The notes under the pieces are model-generated. The model made no database searches. It was not told the DNA's origin and was given only the letters and a program-made list of their open reading frames with translations. Positions 1-6,503 of a stretch of 6,630 nucleotides of DNA are shown piece after piece. Numbering within the stretch: position 1 is the stretch's first letter; every line of letters starts with the position of its first letter. Origin of the DNA: an uncultured Victivallaceae bacterium (GTDB taxonomy: Bacteria; Verrucomicrobiota; Lentisphaeria; Victivallales; Victivallaceae); the NCBI GenBank assembly GCA_934663655.1, contig CAKUKT010000148.1, forward strand, positions 1 to 6,630, in the 5' to 3' direction. The position numbers and the translations under genes were made by a program.

Positions 1-219
1 GGTTCGGGGCGAGGAGCCCCGACCGGGGTCTGGGGTGGGAACCCCAGGCAGGTTTCAGGGCGGCAGCTCTGACCGGGGTTTGGGGTGGGAACCCCAGGCA
101 GGTTTCAGGGCGGCAGCTCTGACCGGGGTCCGGGGCGGGAACCCCAGGCAGGTTTCAGGGCGGCAGCCCTGACCGGGGTCCGGGGCGGGAACCCCAGGCT
201 CCTTGACCGGGGTCCGGGG
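1..219. repeat. GC-rich 50-bp tandem repeat array with internal hairpins
   Basis: Three contiguous 50-bp units lie at 21-70, 71-120 and 121-170. They differ from each other at only a few positions, for example gaccggggtc versus gaccggggtt at the unit start. A fourth unit is cut off at 199, a 5-bp remnant (tcctt) follows, and a last fragment covers 205-219. Positions 1-20 look like a diverged unit end, so the array probably continues off the left edge. Unit 1 has 35 G or C in 50 bases. Each unit carries two small stem-loops. The first is CTGGGGT/ACCCCAG around GGGA (30-47 in unit 1). The second is CAGGGC/GCCCTG around GGCA, perfect in unit 3 and with a G-T wobble in units 1 and 2. A further stem lies at 4-10/16-22. 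The array stops one base before the stop codon of the amidohydrolase gene. Because 50 is not a multiple of 3 the reading frame shifts each unit, so open frames through it are not credible genes. Function is unknown; a REP-like or mobile intergenic element is one option. Confidence 0.9.
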
Positions 220-220
220 A

Positions 221-1567
221 TTAATTCAGCCAGTCGGGCAATTTTTCCTTATCAAGGGAGAATATTTTATTCTCCGTGGGGAAAAACTCTCCATTCCGGT
301 AGATAATTTTGCCGTTGGATATTGTAACTTCAGCGTGTCTGGTTGCAGGATTGGCGATAACGATGTCAGCGTCTGCTCCAACGGCGAGAAAACCTTTACG
401 GTGTTCGAGTCCGAGCAATTTCGCGCCGGCGGTGGCCGATTTGGCGACGAACTCCGTCATGGTGAAAAATCCGGCATTGACCATGGCGAGTCCTTTATCC
501 AGAACGACGTTACGGGGGATCACTCCCCCATCGGTTGAAAATGCATTGACGACAAAACTTTCATCGTTACGGCGTCCGGAAGCGACGATGGCATTTTTAA
601 CCATATCATGTCTCTTAAAACCGACGGTAACGGCGCCGTTATGTTCCCGGCAGCGGGCAAGACCGGCGGAGGGGTCGTAGAAACGAAATTCCTTTCCGGC
701 GGGGCCAGAGACCATCAATTTACCTGAAGCGACGGCATCGAGCATACCGGCGTAGGTACCTGGGAAGCCGAGATTTTCGAGCACATCGATCATGCAGAGG
801 CTTTCGGGTATGCCGTTGATCATACGTGTACCCATGCAACTCAAATCGCTGAGGGTTGATTCGGAAACGATTCTGGGGTTATCGCGGAGCAGCTGGAGAG
901 CTTCGACAGCCTCGGCGCACTGAGATCCGCAGGTGTTTCCATTGCAGTAGGCGTTGATATGAGCGAGGATGAATGGATTTCCATTACTGAGCGAGACCGC
1001 TTCTCTCATTCCGGCGAAATCATCCCGTTCGGCGGTAGTACCGGCGTGCAGCATCAGCGGCACATGTTTTTCCGCGGCGACTTCGATGGCCATGGCGGTG
1101 GCATCCGGAGTCAGAGGGAAATGGGCGCCGGCGATTTTGACGCCCATGGCGCCGGTATTGACGGCTTGCTCAATAACGGCGGCGAATTCCTCCCGCTTCG
1201 GAGAGGGGCAGGAAACCGTAGAGCCGGGTTTGATGAGATAGAGCCAGCCGATATTCAAACCGACCGGGGTGGCGCGAATATATTCCACAGCGTTTTCCCT
1301 GCGTCCGATGATCGGATCGAGTGCGGTAGCAACGCCGGCTGCAGCCAGCATGTAGTACCCGGCGTTATCGCCGCCGATAAAATGGGCATGGGGATCGACC
1401 AAAGCCGGCAGGACGAGTTTATCTGAAGCATCAATTACATCGGCATCGGTAATTGGAGGGACGTCGCCGATTGCGGCGATATGGTCATCCTCGATAAGGA
1501 GATCGCAAATTTTTTCGGCAGCCGGATTACCGGCCCAGATGGGTCCGTTTCGGATAATCAGTTTCAT
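221..1567 (-). CDS. Cytosolic metal-dependent amidohydrolase (D-aminoacylase/dihydroorotase-like)
   Basis: The 448-residue product has the full residue set of a binuclear-metal amidohydrolase-superfamily barrel: HAH (H60, H62) after LVLPALVDP, a candidate carboxylated lysine K144 in MGVKIAG, H174 in LMLHAG, H203 in ILAHIN, and D346 in FSTDGG. The C-terminal KGFLAVGADADIVI segment and short strands at both ends match the usual small beta domain around the barrel. The family hydrolyses amide or cyclic amide bonds (N-acyl amino acids, hydantoins, dihydroorotate); the substrate here cannot be read from sequence. A cysteine cluster (C208, C213, C217) directly after H203 is unusual. No signal peptide is present, so it should act in the cytoplasm. 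The ATG at 1567 is preferred over an in-frame GTG at 1579 because GGATGGA lies just upstream of the ATG. The start is 21 bp after the stop of the secreted-protein gene, so the two are probably one transcript. Family assignment is sure; the subfamily is not. Confidence 0.9.
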   Translation of the reverse strand: MKLIIRNGPIWAGNPAAEKICDLLIEDDHIAAIGDVPPITDADVIDASDKLVLPALVDPHAHFIGGDNAGYYMLAAAGVATALDPIIGRRENAVEYIRATPVGLNIGWLYLIKPGSTVSCPSPKREEFAAVIEQAVNTGAMGVKIAGAHFPLTPDATAMAIEVAAEKHVPLMLHAGTTAERDDFAGMREAVSLSNGNPFILAHINAYCNGNTCGSQCAEAVEALQLLRDNPRIVSESTLSDLSCMGTRMINGIPESLCMIDVLENLGFPGTYAGMLDAVASGKLMVSGPAGKEFRFYDPSAGLARCREHNGAVTVGFKRHDMVKNAIVASGRRNDESFVVNAFSTDGGVIPRNVVLDKGLAMVNAGFFTMTEFVAKSATAGAKLLGLEHRKGFLAVGADADIVIANPATRHAEVTISNGKIIYRNGEFFPTENKIFSLDKEKLPDWLN

Positions 1568-1570
1568 AAT

Positions 1571-1577
1571 TCCATCC
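1571..1577 (-). promoter_or_regulatory. Ribosome binding site deciding the amidohydrolase start
   Basis: On the minus strand the sequence GGATGGA precedes ATTATG, placing a purine-rich Shine-Dalgarno-like stretch 3-10 bases before the ATG at 1567. The alternative GTG at 1579 overlaps the end of this stretch and has only AACCATATTTT upstream, with no ribosome binding site. The match to GGAGG is imperfect. Confidence 0.5.
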
Positions 1578-1588
1578 ACAAAATATGG

Positions 1589-4276
1589 TTATTTTCCCTC
1601 GTAGAAGCGCAGATCGGTGAGCCAACCGGAGGGAGGATCATTTTTATCGTGCAGACCGCGGGCGAAGGTACCGCCGGAGGAGATGACTTCTTGTTCGGGG
1701 ATGGTGAACATCCGGGCATGAGCCTTGAGGAACTCCTCCGGAGTTGGAGCTTCCGGTACTGACGAATGTACTCCGCGGTCGTAAACCATCTTCCCGTCGG
1801 GTAGAGTACGGTAAAAAAGCGCCCCATTGCGATAAAGCGTTTCGTCATTTTCTCCCATAACCAGGCGATATCTGACGACCTCGCCGTCGGGGTTGAGATC
1901 GATGCGGGTGGGAGAATCCGGCCAGGCACGAACGCCTTCACGGGTGATCACCCATGCGGAGACCCGTTTGCCGTTGGAGACCACCCAGACGGTACGTCGG
2001 TCGCCGGGTTTGAGGGCGATTTCGGCGGCGACGTCATCGCCGGGAGCGATGGCGGGGAACGGATAGGCGCGTCCGTCAAGCGCGCGTCCTCCGGTGGGCA
2101 GTGGAGCCGGACGCCATTGGTCATCGGGAATTTCCGGTGCGGTTTCTGGGGTGTCGATTTCGACCATCAGATTGGCGATTTCGACACTGCCGGGTGGATT
2201 GGAAACGGTGATATGAGAGTATTCGACCATTCCGGAGGAATCGGCGGCAATACCGAGCATCAGGGAAGTCGAACTATTATAAAGGCGGGATGATTCAGGG
2301 ATGTCCGCATTGGCGGCGGGAGTATAGCCGGACGGGGTGGCGGAAGTCCGGAAACATTCGCGTCCATCGACGGACAGAACAAATTCAGCTCCTGTCATGG
2401 TCACCGAATAATCATGAGGATTTCCGGTGTCGAGAGACATTTCGAAACCGGCGTCCGGAATCGTCAGTTTGTCCGGGAACAGCTTGACCGTCATCGCATA
2501 ACCGGCGTTGGCGAAACGGCTACAGGCGATGGCGCCGTCGACAATTTTCGCCGAAAACGCGAACTGGATTGAAGAAAATTCCGTGTTTCCGAAGCGTTTG
2601 ACAAGACCGGCAAGACCATGGTTCCCGGCTACAGCAAAGGTGACGTCGTCTTTCTTGGAGAGAGCAGCGACGGCGGCGGATCCGAAGAAACCGGTTTCAA
2701 AATCCTTGAGTTTTTCGGGAACAAACACCACCATGTTCTCACCCTTGGCGGATGAGGCGGTCAAGAGAATTTCATTGTTTCCGGCTTTGAGCGCCCCTTC
2801 CGGAACCGTGAAGCTCTCATATCGGCCGACGATACCGGTGCGCGGCCATTCGATACCGTTGGAGGAGATGTGCAAGGCACCGGGAGTTCCGGCGGTCCGA
2901 TCGATATAAGCGACGACCCGGGCATTTCCGGCGGGGGCATCGCCGAGTTCGAGCGGAAATTTCTTCTCCGTTCCGGGAACGATATTGCATTTGACATGCG
3001 CGGTCAGCTGGCCATAATGTTGATACTCCGCGGGTGAGAAGCTGTAGCCGCGCGGAATTTCCCACGCGAAATCGGTGATGAAATAACGACGGAAAGGAAC
3101 GGTGGCCAGTTGTTCAACATCGGTCGCGGCAGCACGCTTGAACTCCCCCGCCTCGGTAATGTTGTAGAGATAAAGCCCGTCCGCGCCCCGAGTCATGGCG
3201 GTGTGGGCACGGGCAGCGTAGGCGGAAGCAGCGCGGCGGAGCAGCATCGAACCATTTTCCAGCGACGCATACGGCCAGGGCGAACCGTTGAACGCGTAAT
3301 ATTTCACCCCGTACCGGTGTGCGTTTTCGGCGATGTCGGAAATCGGATTGATCCGGAAGCCGTCGGTCTGCTGGATGATATCGACCAGACCTTCGCGCAT
3401 CCAGGTATCGACATCGTAACCGAGGTTGCGGCACATCTCCATCGAATCGGGAAGGACGACCGAGAGCAGCAGACCGCGGGAGATTTCGCGACCTTTGGCG
3501 TCGATGGCGGCGCGGATTTTCCGCATCAGGTCGTTGATCATTTCGAGTTCCTCCGGGGAAGCGGGAGTGCCGGAGGCGGTACTGCGGAAAATCCGCGGAT
3601 AGCGCGAGAAGTCAAGATCAATACCATCGACATCATATTTATCGAGGACGGCTTTCACCAGTTCGAGCTGGCGATCGCGTACTTCGGGATGGCTGAATTC
3701 GAGCGCACTCCACCAGCCGTTCCGGGGACTTTGAGTGTGATCGGCGCCGAAAAGGAATTGCCGATGTTCATCTTTCCACTTGCAGAAAAGGAAATGAGGT
3801 TTGTTCGGCCGGTGTCCGACGTCGTGGGTGTCGTTGAACCGGAAGGAGAAGAATATCTCCATGTCGTTTTCCCGGCAGAAATCGATCAGCCATTGAAAAT
3901 AATCTTCGCCGCGATCCCGGAGTTCGGCGGCGATATTACGGCATTCGCGTCGCGGAGGATCGGCGGAGAGGAAATCGGCGCCGGGAAGTTCCAGAGTGAA
4001 GTGCCCCTGCCCCGCTGAAACCGGACAATAGACGAGGGTATCGCATATTCCGGCGAGCCAACTGGTACGCTGAGCGAGGAAGTTCTCCCGGGTAACGTCG
4101 AGGTGACGGGGGAAATAGAGCACGTCACAGCCGTCGTTGTTGAATACGACCCGACGGGGACGTTCCCGGGCCTCGGTTCTCAGTTCAGCATAATCGCGTT
4201 CGTCAGCCATTCCGGCCCCCGAGCACAGACACAGCAGAACCGTCAGCAGTCCGGTAAATTGCATTGATAATTTCAT
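1589..4276 (-). CDS. Large secreted glycoside-hydrolase-like TIM-barrel protein with beta-rich C-terminal domains
   Basis: The product has 895 residues. Residues 1-24 form a signal peptide with a hydrophobic core (FTGLLTVLLCLC) and a likely cut after GMA. There is no good lipobox, so it is probably soluble in the periplasm or outside the cell. Residues about 40-400 look like a (beta/alpha)8 barrel: FNNDGCDVLYF near the start, YDVDGIDLDFSRYP at 214-227, and GADGLYLYNI at 364-373. The middle motif resembles the YDVDGIH-D-RYP signature of glycosyl-hydrolase-like families such as GHL10 (DUF187). Residues about 405-520 are a beta-rich linker domain. Residues about 525-693 and 700-895 look like concanavalin/laminin-G-type sandwiches, with phrases such as FVLSVDGRECF, TLYRNGALFY and the terminal GWLTDLRFYEG. 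The likely role is binding or cleaving a carbohydrate; catalytic activity is not proven. It is first in an operon with the amidohydrolase and divergent from an AraC regulator that probably controls it. Domain borders are estimates by eye. Confidence 0.85.
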   Translation of the reverse strand: MKLSMQFTGLLTVLLCLCSGAGMADERDYAELRTEARERPRRVVFNNDGCDVLYFPRHLDVTRENFLAQRTSWLAGICDTLVYCPVSAGQGHFTLELPGADFLSADPPRRECRNIAAELRDRGEDYFQWLIDFCRENDMEIFFSFRFNDTHDVGHRPNKPHFLFCKWKDEHRQFLFGADHTQSPRNGWWSALEFSHPEVRDRQLELVKAVLDKYDVDGIDLDFSRYPRIFRSTASGTPASPEELEMINDLMRKIRAAIDAKGREISRGLLLSVVLPDSMEMCRNLGYDVDTWMREGLVDIIQQTDGFRINPISDIAENAHRYGVKYYAFNGSPWPYASLENGSMLLRRAASAYAARAHTAMTRGADGLYLYNITEAGEFKRAAATDVEQLATVPFRRYFITDFAWEIPRGYSFSPAEYQHYGQLTAHVKCNIVPGTEKKFPLELGDAPAGNARVVAYIDRTAGTPGALHISSNGIEWPRTGIVGRYESFTVPEGALKAGNNEILLTASSAKGENMVVFVPEKLKDFETGFFGSAAVAALSKKDDVTFAVAGNHGLAGLVKRFGNTEFSSIQFAFSAKIVDGAIACSRFANAGYAMTVKLFPDKLTIPDAGFEMSLDTGNPHDYSVTMTGAEFVLSVDGRECFRTSATPSGYTPAANADIPESSRLYNSSTSLMLGIAADSSGMVEYSHITVSNPPGSVEIANLMVEIDTPETAPEIPDDQWRPAPLPTGGRALDGRAYPFPAIAPGDDVAAEIALKPGDRRTVWVVSNGKRVSAWVITREGVRAWPDSPTRIDLNPDGEVVRYRLVMGENDETLYRNGALFYRTLPDGKMVYDRGVHSSVPEAPTPEEFLKAHARMFTIPEQEVISSGGTFARGLHDKNDPPSGWLTDLRFYEGK

Positions 4277-4286
4277 GGCACCAAGC

Positions 4287-4294
4287 CCTCCTTT
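4287..4294 (-). promoter_or_regulatory. Strong ribosome binding site of the secreted barrel protein
   Basis: AAAGGAGG on the minus strand sits 10 bases before the ATG at 4276. This supports that start over the next in-frame ATG four codons downstream, and it keeps the full positively charged signal-peptide start (MKLSMQ). Confidence 0.8.
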
Positions 4295-4314
4295 ACAAAA
4301 AACGTTCCAGTAGT

Positions 4315-4342
4315 TTGCAAAATTTCAGAATGCATTTATATT
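4315..4342 (+). promoter_or_regulatory. Candidate sigma-70-type promoter for the AraC-family gene
   Basis: TTGCAA (4315-4320) and TATATT (4337-4342) are separated by 16 bp in the AT-rich divergent intergenic region. They predict a start near 4350 and a leader of about 33 bases before the GTG start at 4383. For the opposite-strand operon I see only an AT-rich stretch with TATAAA (4335-4340) and no well-spaced -35 box. That would fit a promoter needing an activator. TTTGCAAA at 4314-4321 is a perfect palindrome and could be part of an operator, but nothing proves this. Confidence 0.4.
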
Positions 4343-4382
4343 TATTAAAAAATCACCCAACATATTCTCGTACCGGAACATC

Positions 4383-5210
4383 GTGCAGATTTCGATTCGC
4401 GACATCGGGTATAATTCCGAACAACTGCGCAATGCCCATACCGTGCAGAGCGTCGGTGTCGGCCTGTATGTTACAGGATTGAAATACAGCCGAGAACTCT
4501 TTCCTGACGGCCGGCTGAGAACCTCGGATGTCACCGCCCGCGTCCCGTCGTTGAGGCTCTACTTCCCGGGAGGTCGCAGCGAATACGAATACGACCGTAT
4601 CCGGGAAAACTGGTGGGTGCTGCTTAAAGAACCGGTTCCGCTGTACTACGATTTTTCTCTCCGTCAGCCGGTGTGGCGCGACGGTAACACTAAACTGCCG
4701 ATCGAACCTGAATTGCGACTTGATCCGGCGGAAGTGCCGGCATTGCGGCTGGCGTTTGTGAAAATGCGGAACGGATTTTTTTCCGGAACCTCGCGTGGAA
4801 AGGTGGAGGCGGATCTGATTCTCTGCGGGATAATGGCGCGTTTTCTTGCCAGTTCCACCAACCAGGAGAAATCCGATGAGTTCGGAGTTGCCGGCAAACT
4901 CAAACAGCTGATTGACGCCGACGAACTCTGCGAACACACGCTCGAAGAACTCAGCCGCCTTGCCGGAGTAAGCAGAAACCAGGCACGGCGCTGTTTCATT
5001 GCCGCCTATGGTGAACCCCCGGGAGAATACCGGATCAAGATGCGGCTTGGAAGAATCATCGATATGATCTGTTCGAGCGACTTGGAAATGAAAGAAATCG
5101 CTTTCCGCAACGGTATTAAGAACGTTACCTACCTCAACCAGTTGACCAGGATGCATTTCAATGCAACCCCCCGCGAACTCTGCCGCCGGCTCCGCGATAT
5201 AGAACGGTAA
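4383..5210 (+). CDS. AraC/XylS-family transcriptional regulator
   Basis: The 275-residue product ends in a typical AraC DNA-binding domain with two helix-turn-helix units. The first is around residues 185-207 (TLEELSRLAGVSRNQARRCF), the second around 234-258 (EMKEIAFRNGIKNVTYLNQL), followed by the usual HFNATPRELCRR ending. Residues about 20-120 are beta-rich and probably form a cupin-like ligand pocket; the segment RENWWVLLKEPVPLYYDF fits such a domain. AraC proteins of this build usually bind a sugar or other small molecule and activate neighbouring catabolic genes. The divergent arrangement with the secreted-protein operon makes that operon the likely target. The start is a GTG. The frame is open back to 4314 but has no other common start codon, and only a weak GGAAC element precedes the GTG, so a slightly different start is possible. 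It ends 7 bp from the convergent prepilin-like gene. Confidence 0.9.
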   Translation: MQISIRDIGYNSEQLRNAHTVQSVGVGLYVTGLKYSRELFPDGRLRTSDVTARVPSLRLYFPGGRSEYEYDRIRENWWVLLKEPVPLYYDFSLRQPVWRDGNTKLPIEPELRLDPAEVPALRLAFVKMRNGFFSGTSRGKVEADLILCGIMARFLASSTNQEKSDEFGVAGKLKQLIDADELCEHTLEELSRLAGVSRNQARRCFIAAYGEPPGEYRIKMRLGRIIDMICSSDLEMKEIAFRNGIKNVTYLNQLTRMHFNATPRELCRRLRDIER

Positions 5211-5217
5211 CTTTATC

Positions 5218-5982
5218 TTACAGGTGAACCGCAACATTGGCGTCATTGAAATATTTATAGGTTTTCGATGAACCCTCATTGAAAATCCCGACATTCTTAC
5301 CGATCTCCTTAAATTCAGCCGGCATCATCGAACGGACATTGCCGCCGACGAACGCCGCCTGCACCCGTCCGTTGTGACGGGCGTGCATTCCATAAGTGGA
5401 ACTGATTTCCGGAGTAAATGCCCAAAATTCACGCAACGGTTTCCCGGCGCTGACTTCCACAGTGTCGACAATCAGCGGAAAATCACTCGGAGCATCGACA
5501 CGTTTGGCAACCAGTGAGCGAATTGTCGCAGCACTGTCACTGTATTCTATCTGAAGCTTTTTTTCCGCCGGATAGAGATAATTCTTACTGTTCATCGCAC
5601 CGTAACTGGAATATACATAGTAGCCGTTGGCAGGATCAATCTCCATTTTTCCACCCATTTTCGGGCAACGGGCGACCGGACTGGCATCAGGAAGATATCC
5701 GAACTGATAAAGCGCCCCCATCCAGGTAACATAATTTTTACGGTTGGAATTGTATATATCCAGATAGTTCATGTAAATCATCATCATTCCTTTGAAGTCA
5801 CCGGAATAAGTCTGCATCGCCAGATTGCTGTTTTTCAGATTACCGATGCACCCGGATGCTTTGGCACTCTCTCTTGCTTTTGAAAGTGCGGGCATGAGCA
5901 TGGCGGCCAGAATAGCTATTATTGCGATAACAACCAGAAGTTCAATGAGCGTAAAGTGTTTTTTCCCGCAGCATCCGACCAT
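5218..5982 (-). CDS. Prepilin-type N-terminal cleavage/methylation protein (pseudopilin-like, degenerate H-X9-DG)
   Basis: The 254-residue product begins with a short charged leader (MVGCCGKKH) and then [13 protein letters not shown], the class III signal and hydrophobic helix of type IV pilins and type II secretion pseudopilins. Glu at mature position 5 (E14) is present. The residue before the cleavage point is His instead of the usual Gly. Near the C-terminus, H203 is followed after nine residues by GG (213-214), which matches the spacing of the H-X9-DG motif of prepilin-processing-associated proteins with Asp replaced by Gly. The middle (residues 60-200) is a variable globular region rich in Tyr and Met. 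The last 30 residues, including EIGKN and SKTYKYFND, recur in the neighbouring partial gene. The product is probably anchored in the inner membrane by the helix, with the globular part outside; its job is unknown. The ATG at 5982 has AAAGGAGG six bases upstream. Confidence 0.9.
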   Translation of the reverse strand: MVGCCGKKHFTLIELLVVIAIIAILAAMLMPALSKARESAKASGCIGNLKNSNLAMQTYSGDFKGMMMIYMNYLDIYNSNRKNYVTWMGALYQFGYLPDASPVARCPKMGGKMEIDPANGYYVYSSYGAMNSKNYLYPAEKKLQIEYSDSAATIRSLVAKRVDAPSDFPLIVDTVEVSAGKPLREFWAFTPEISSTYGMHARHNGRVQAAFVGGNVRSMMPAEFKEIGKNVGIFNEGSSKTYKYFNDANVAVHL

Positions 5983-5988
5983 TTTCAG

Positions 5989-5996
5989 CCTCCTTT
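5989..5996 (-). promoter_or_regulatory. Strong ribosome binding site of the prepilin-like gene
   Basis: AAAGGAGG on the minus strand lies six bases before the ATG at 5982. It is the same octamer as at the secreted-protein gene and fixes the start so that the leader is MVGCCGKKH. Confidence 0.8.
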
Positions 5997-6052
5997 GTCA
6001 CCGGTTGAGAGATTCCTCAGAGACGGGCAAATCCGTTTTCCGTCCGGGATTA

Positions 6053-6081
6053 ATTATGCCGCTGTCAGCAGGAAAATCCAA
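6053..6081 (-). promoter_or_regulatory. Candidate promoter of the prepilin-like gene
   Basis: On the minus strand TTGGAT (6076-6081) and CATAAT (6053-6058) are 17 bp apart. The -10 box matches TATAAT at five of six positions; the -35 box matches TTGACA at three. Transcription would start near 6046, giving a leader of about 63 bases. Found by eye only; other AT-rich stretches at 6115-6135 could also serve. Confidence 0.35.
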
Positions 6082-6464
6082 GTTGCAAAGCCAGACCAAT
6101 TTTATGATGCTGGAGCAATTTTTATATTTTTGCACCATCGACAATTGAAAGTTGCCAAACACCTCCCGACGATAGTTCGACCGAAACGCGTACTGAATAT
6201 TTACCTGCCGCTCCGTCATGCCACGGCAATAAAATTTGAAAAAATGGCAAAAATTATGTTTTTGATCGGAATTGCCGTTTCCAGTTTCCTAAGCGGCGTT
6301 TTTCGGCCCTGCAAAAATTGATTCACAGAACCGCACCCTCCCGTGCAAGGATCATTCCCCCCAATATTGCCCCCGTGATGACACATATTTCCCCTGGGGA
6401 CGGGCAAAAAACGCAGATGGAGAAAATCAGACGCGGCCCGGCGAAGAGCGTTTCTCCGACGAGC

Positions 6465-6503
6465 CGCGATCCCCTTCCGCTTCAAAATCAGAAGGGGATC
6501 GCG
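6465..6503 (-). terminator. Perfect 13-bp inverted repeat spanning the stop codon of the partial prepilin-like gene
   Basis: CGCGATCCCCTTC (6465-6477) and GAAGGGGATCGCG (6491-6503) are exact reverse complements around a 13-base loop. In the minus-strand transcript the first arm is made of the last codons of the gene and the TGA stop lies in the loop. The position suggests a transcription terminator or a 3'-end stabilising hairpin. No run of U follows directly; the nearest is six T about 55 bases later (6405-6410), so a classical intrinsic terminator is not complete. Confidence 0.6.

Larger units (their letters stand above)
5983..6464. other. Gene-free intergenic region between two prepilin-like genes
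   Basis: I see no credible coding sequence on either strand here. The open frames present lack ribosome binding sites, domains and sensible composition. The left part (6053-6130) holds the candidate promoter. AT-rich DNA at 6228-6265 includes CAAAAA/TTTTTG around five bases (6248-6264). The right part has five C-runs between 6336 and 6394 and an imperfect GC-rich inverted repeat from gcggcccggcg (from 6432) to cgacgagccgc (up to 6467). The latter overlaps the arm of the perfect inverted repeat at 6465-6503. Confidence 0.6.

Noticed and set aside
1..219. CRISPR array
   Set aside because: The 50-bp units are directly contiguous with no unique spacers, and no cas gene is nearby.
85..306. Open frame of 73 codons through the tandem repeats
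   Set aside because: The translation only reflects the repeat units, whose length is not a multiple of three, and it runs antisense into the end of the amidohydrolase gene.
959..1426. 155-codon plus-strand open frame inside the amidohydrolase gene
   Set aside because: Antisense shadow of a gene with a complete catalytic residue set.
1568..1579. GTG at 1579 as start of the amidohydrolase
   Set aside because: No ribosome binding site precedes it, whereas the ATG at 1567 has GGATGGA upstream and starts directly with the typical MKLIIRNG strand.
3110..4018. 302-codon plus-strand open frame opposite the secreted-protein gene
   Set aside because: It lies fully antisense to a gene with signal peptide, domains and a strong ribosome binding site. 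Its translation shows no domain and its composition looks like a mirror of the real gene.
4213..4250. Lipoprotein signal in the secreted barrel protein
   Set aside because: Cysteines occur in LLCLCSG but no small residue precedes them as in a lipobox; a normal signal peptidase site after GMA fits better.
4304..4379. GTTCC and GGAAC as an operator pair in the divergent intergenic region
   Set aside because: Only five bases match and the halves are 66 bp apart; this is expected by chance.
4353..5294. 313-codon minus-strand open frame opposite the AraC gene
   Set aside because: It is longer than the AraC gene but has no recognisable domain, and it also overlaps the 3' end of the prepilin-like gene in another frame. 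The AraC frame has clear helix-turn-helix motifs.
5956..6485. Several 70-120-codon open frames in the region upstream of the prepilin-like gene
   Set aside because: They overlap each other on both strands and show no ribosome binding site or domain; one covers the inverted repeat and the end of the partial gene in a different frame.
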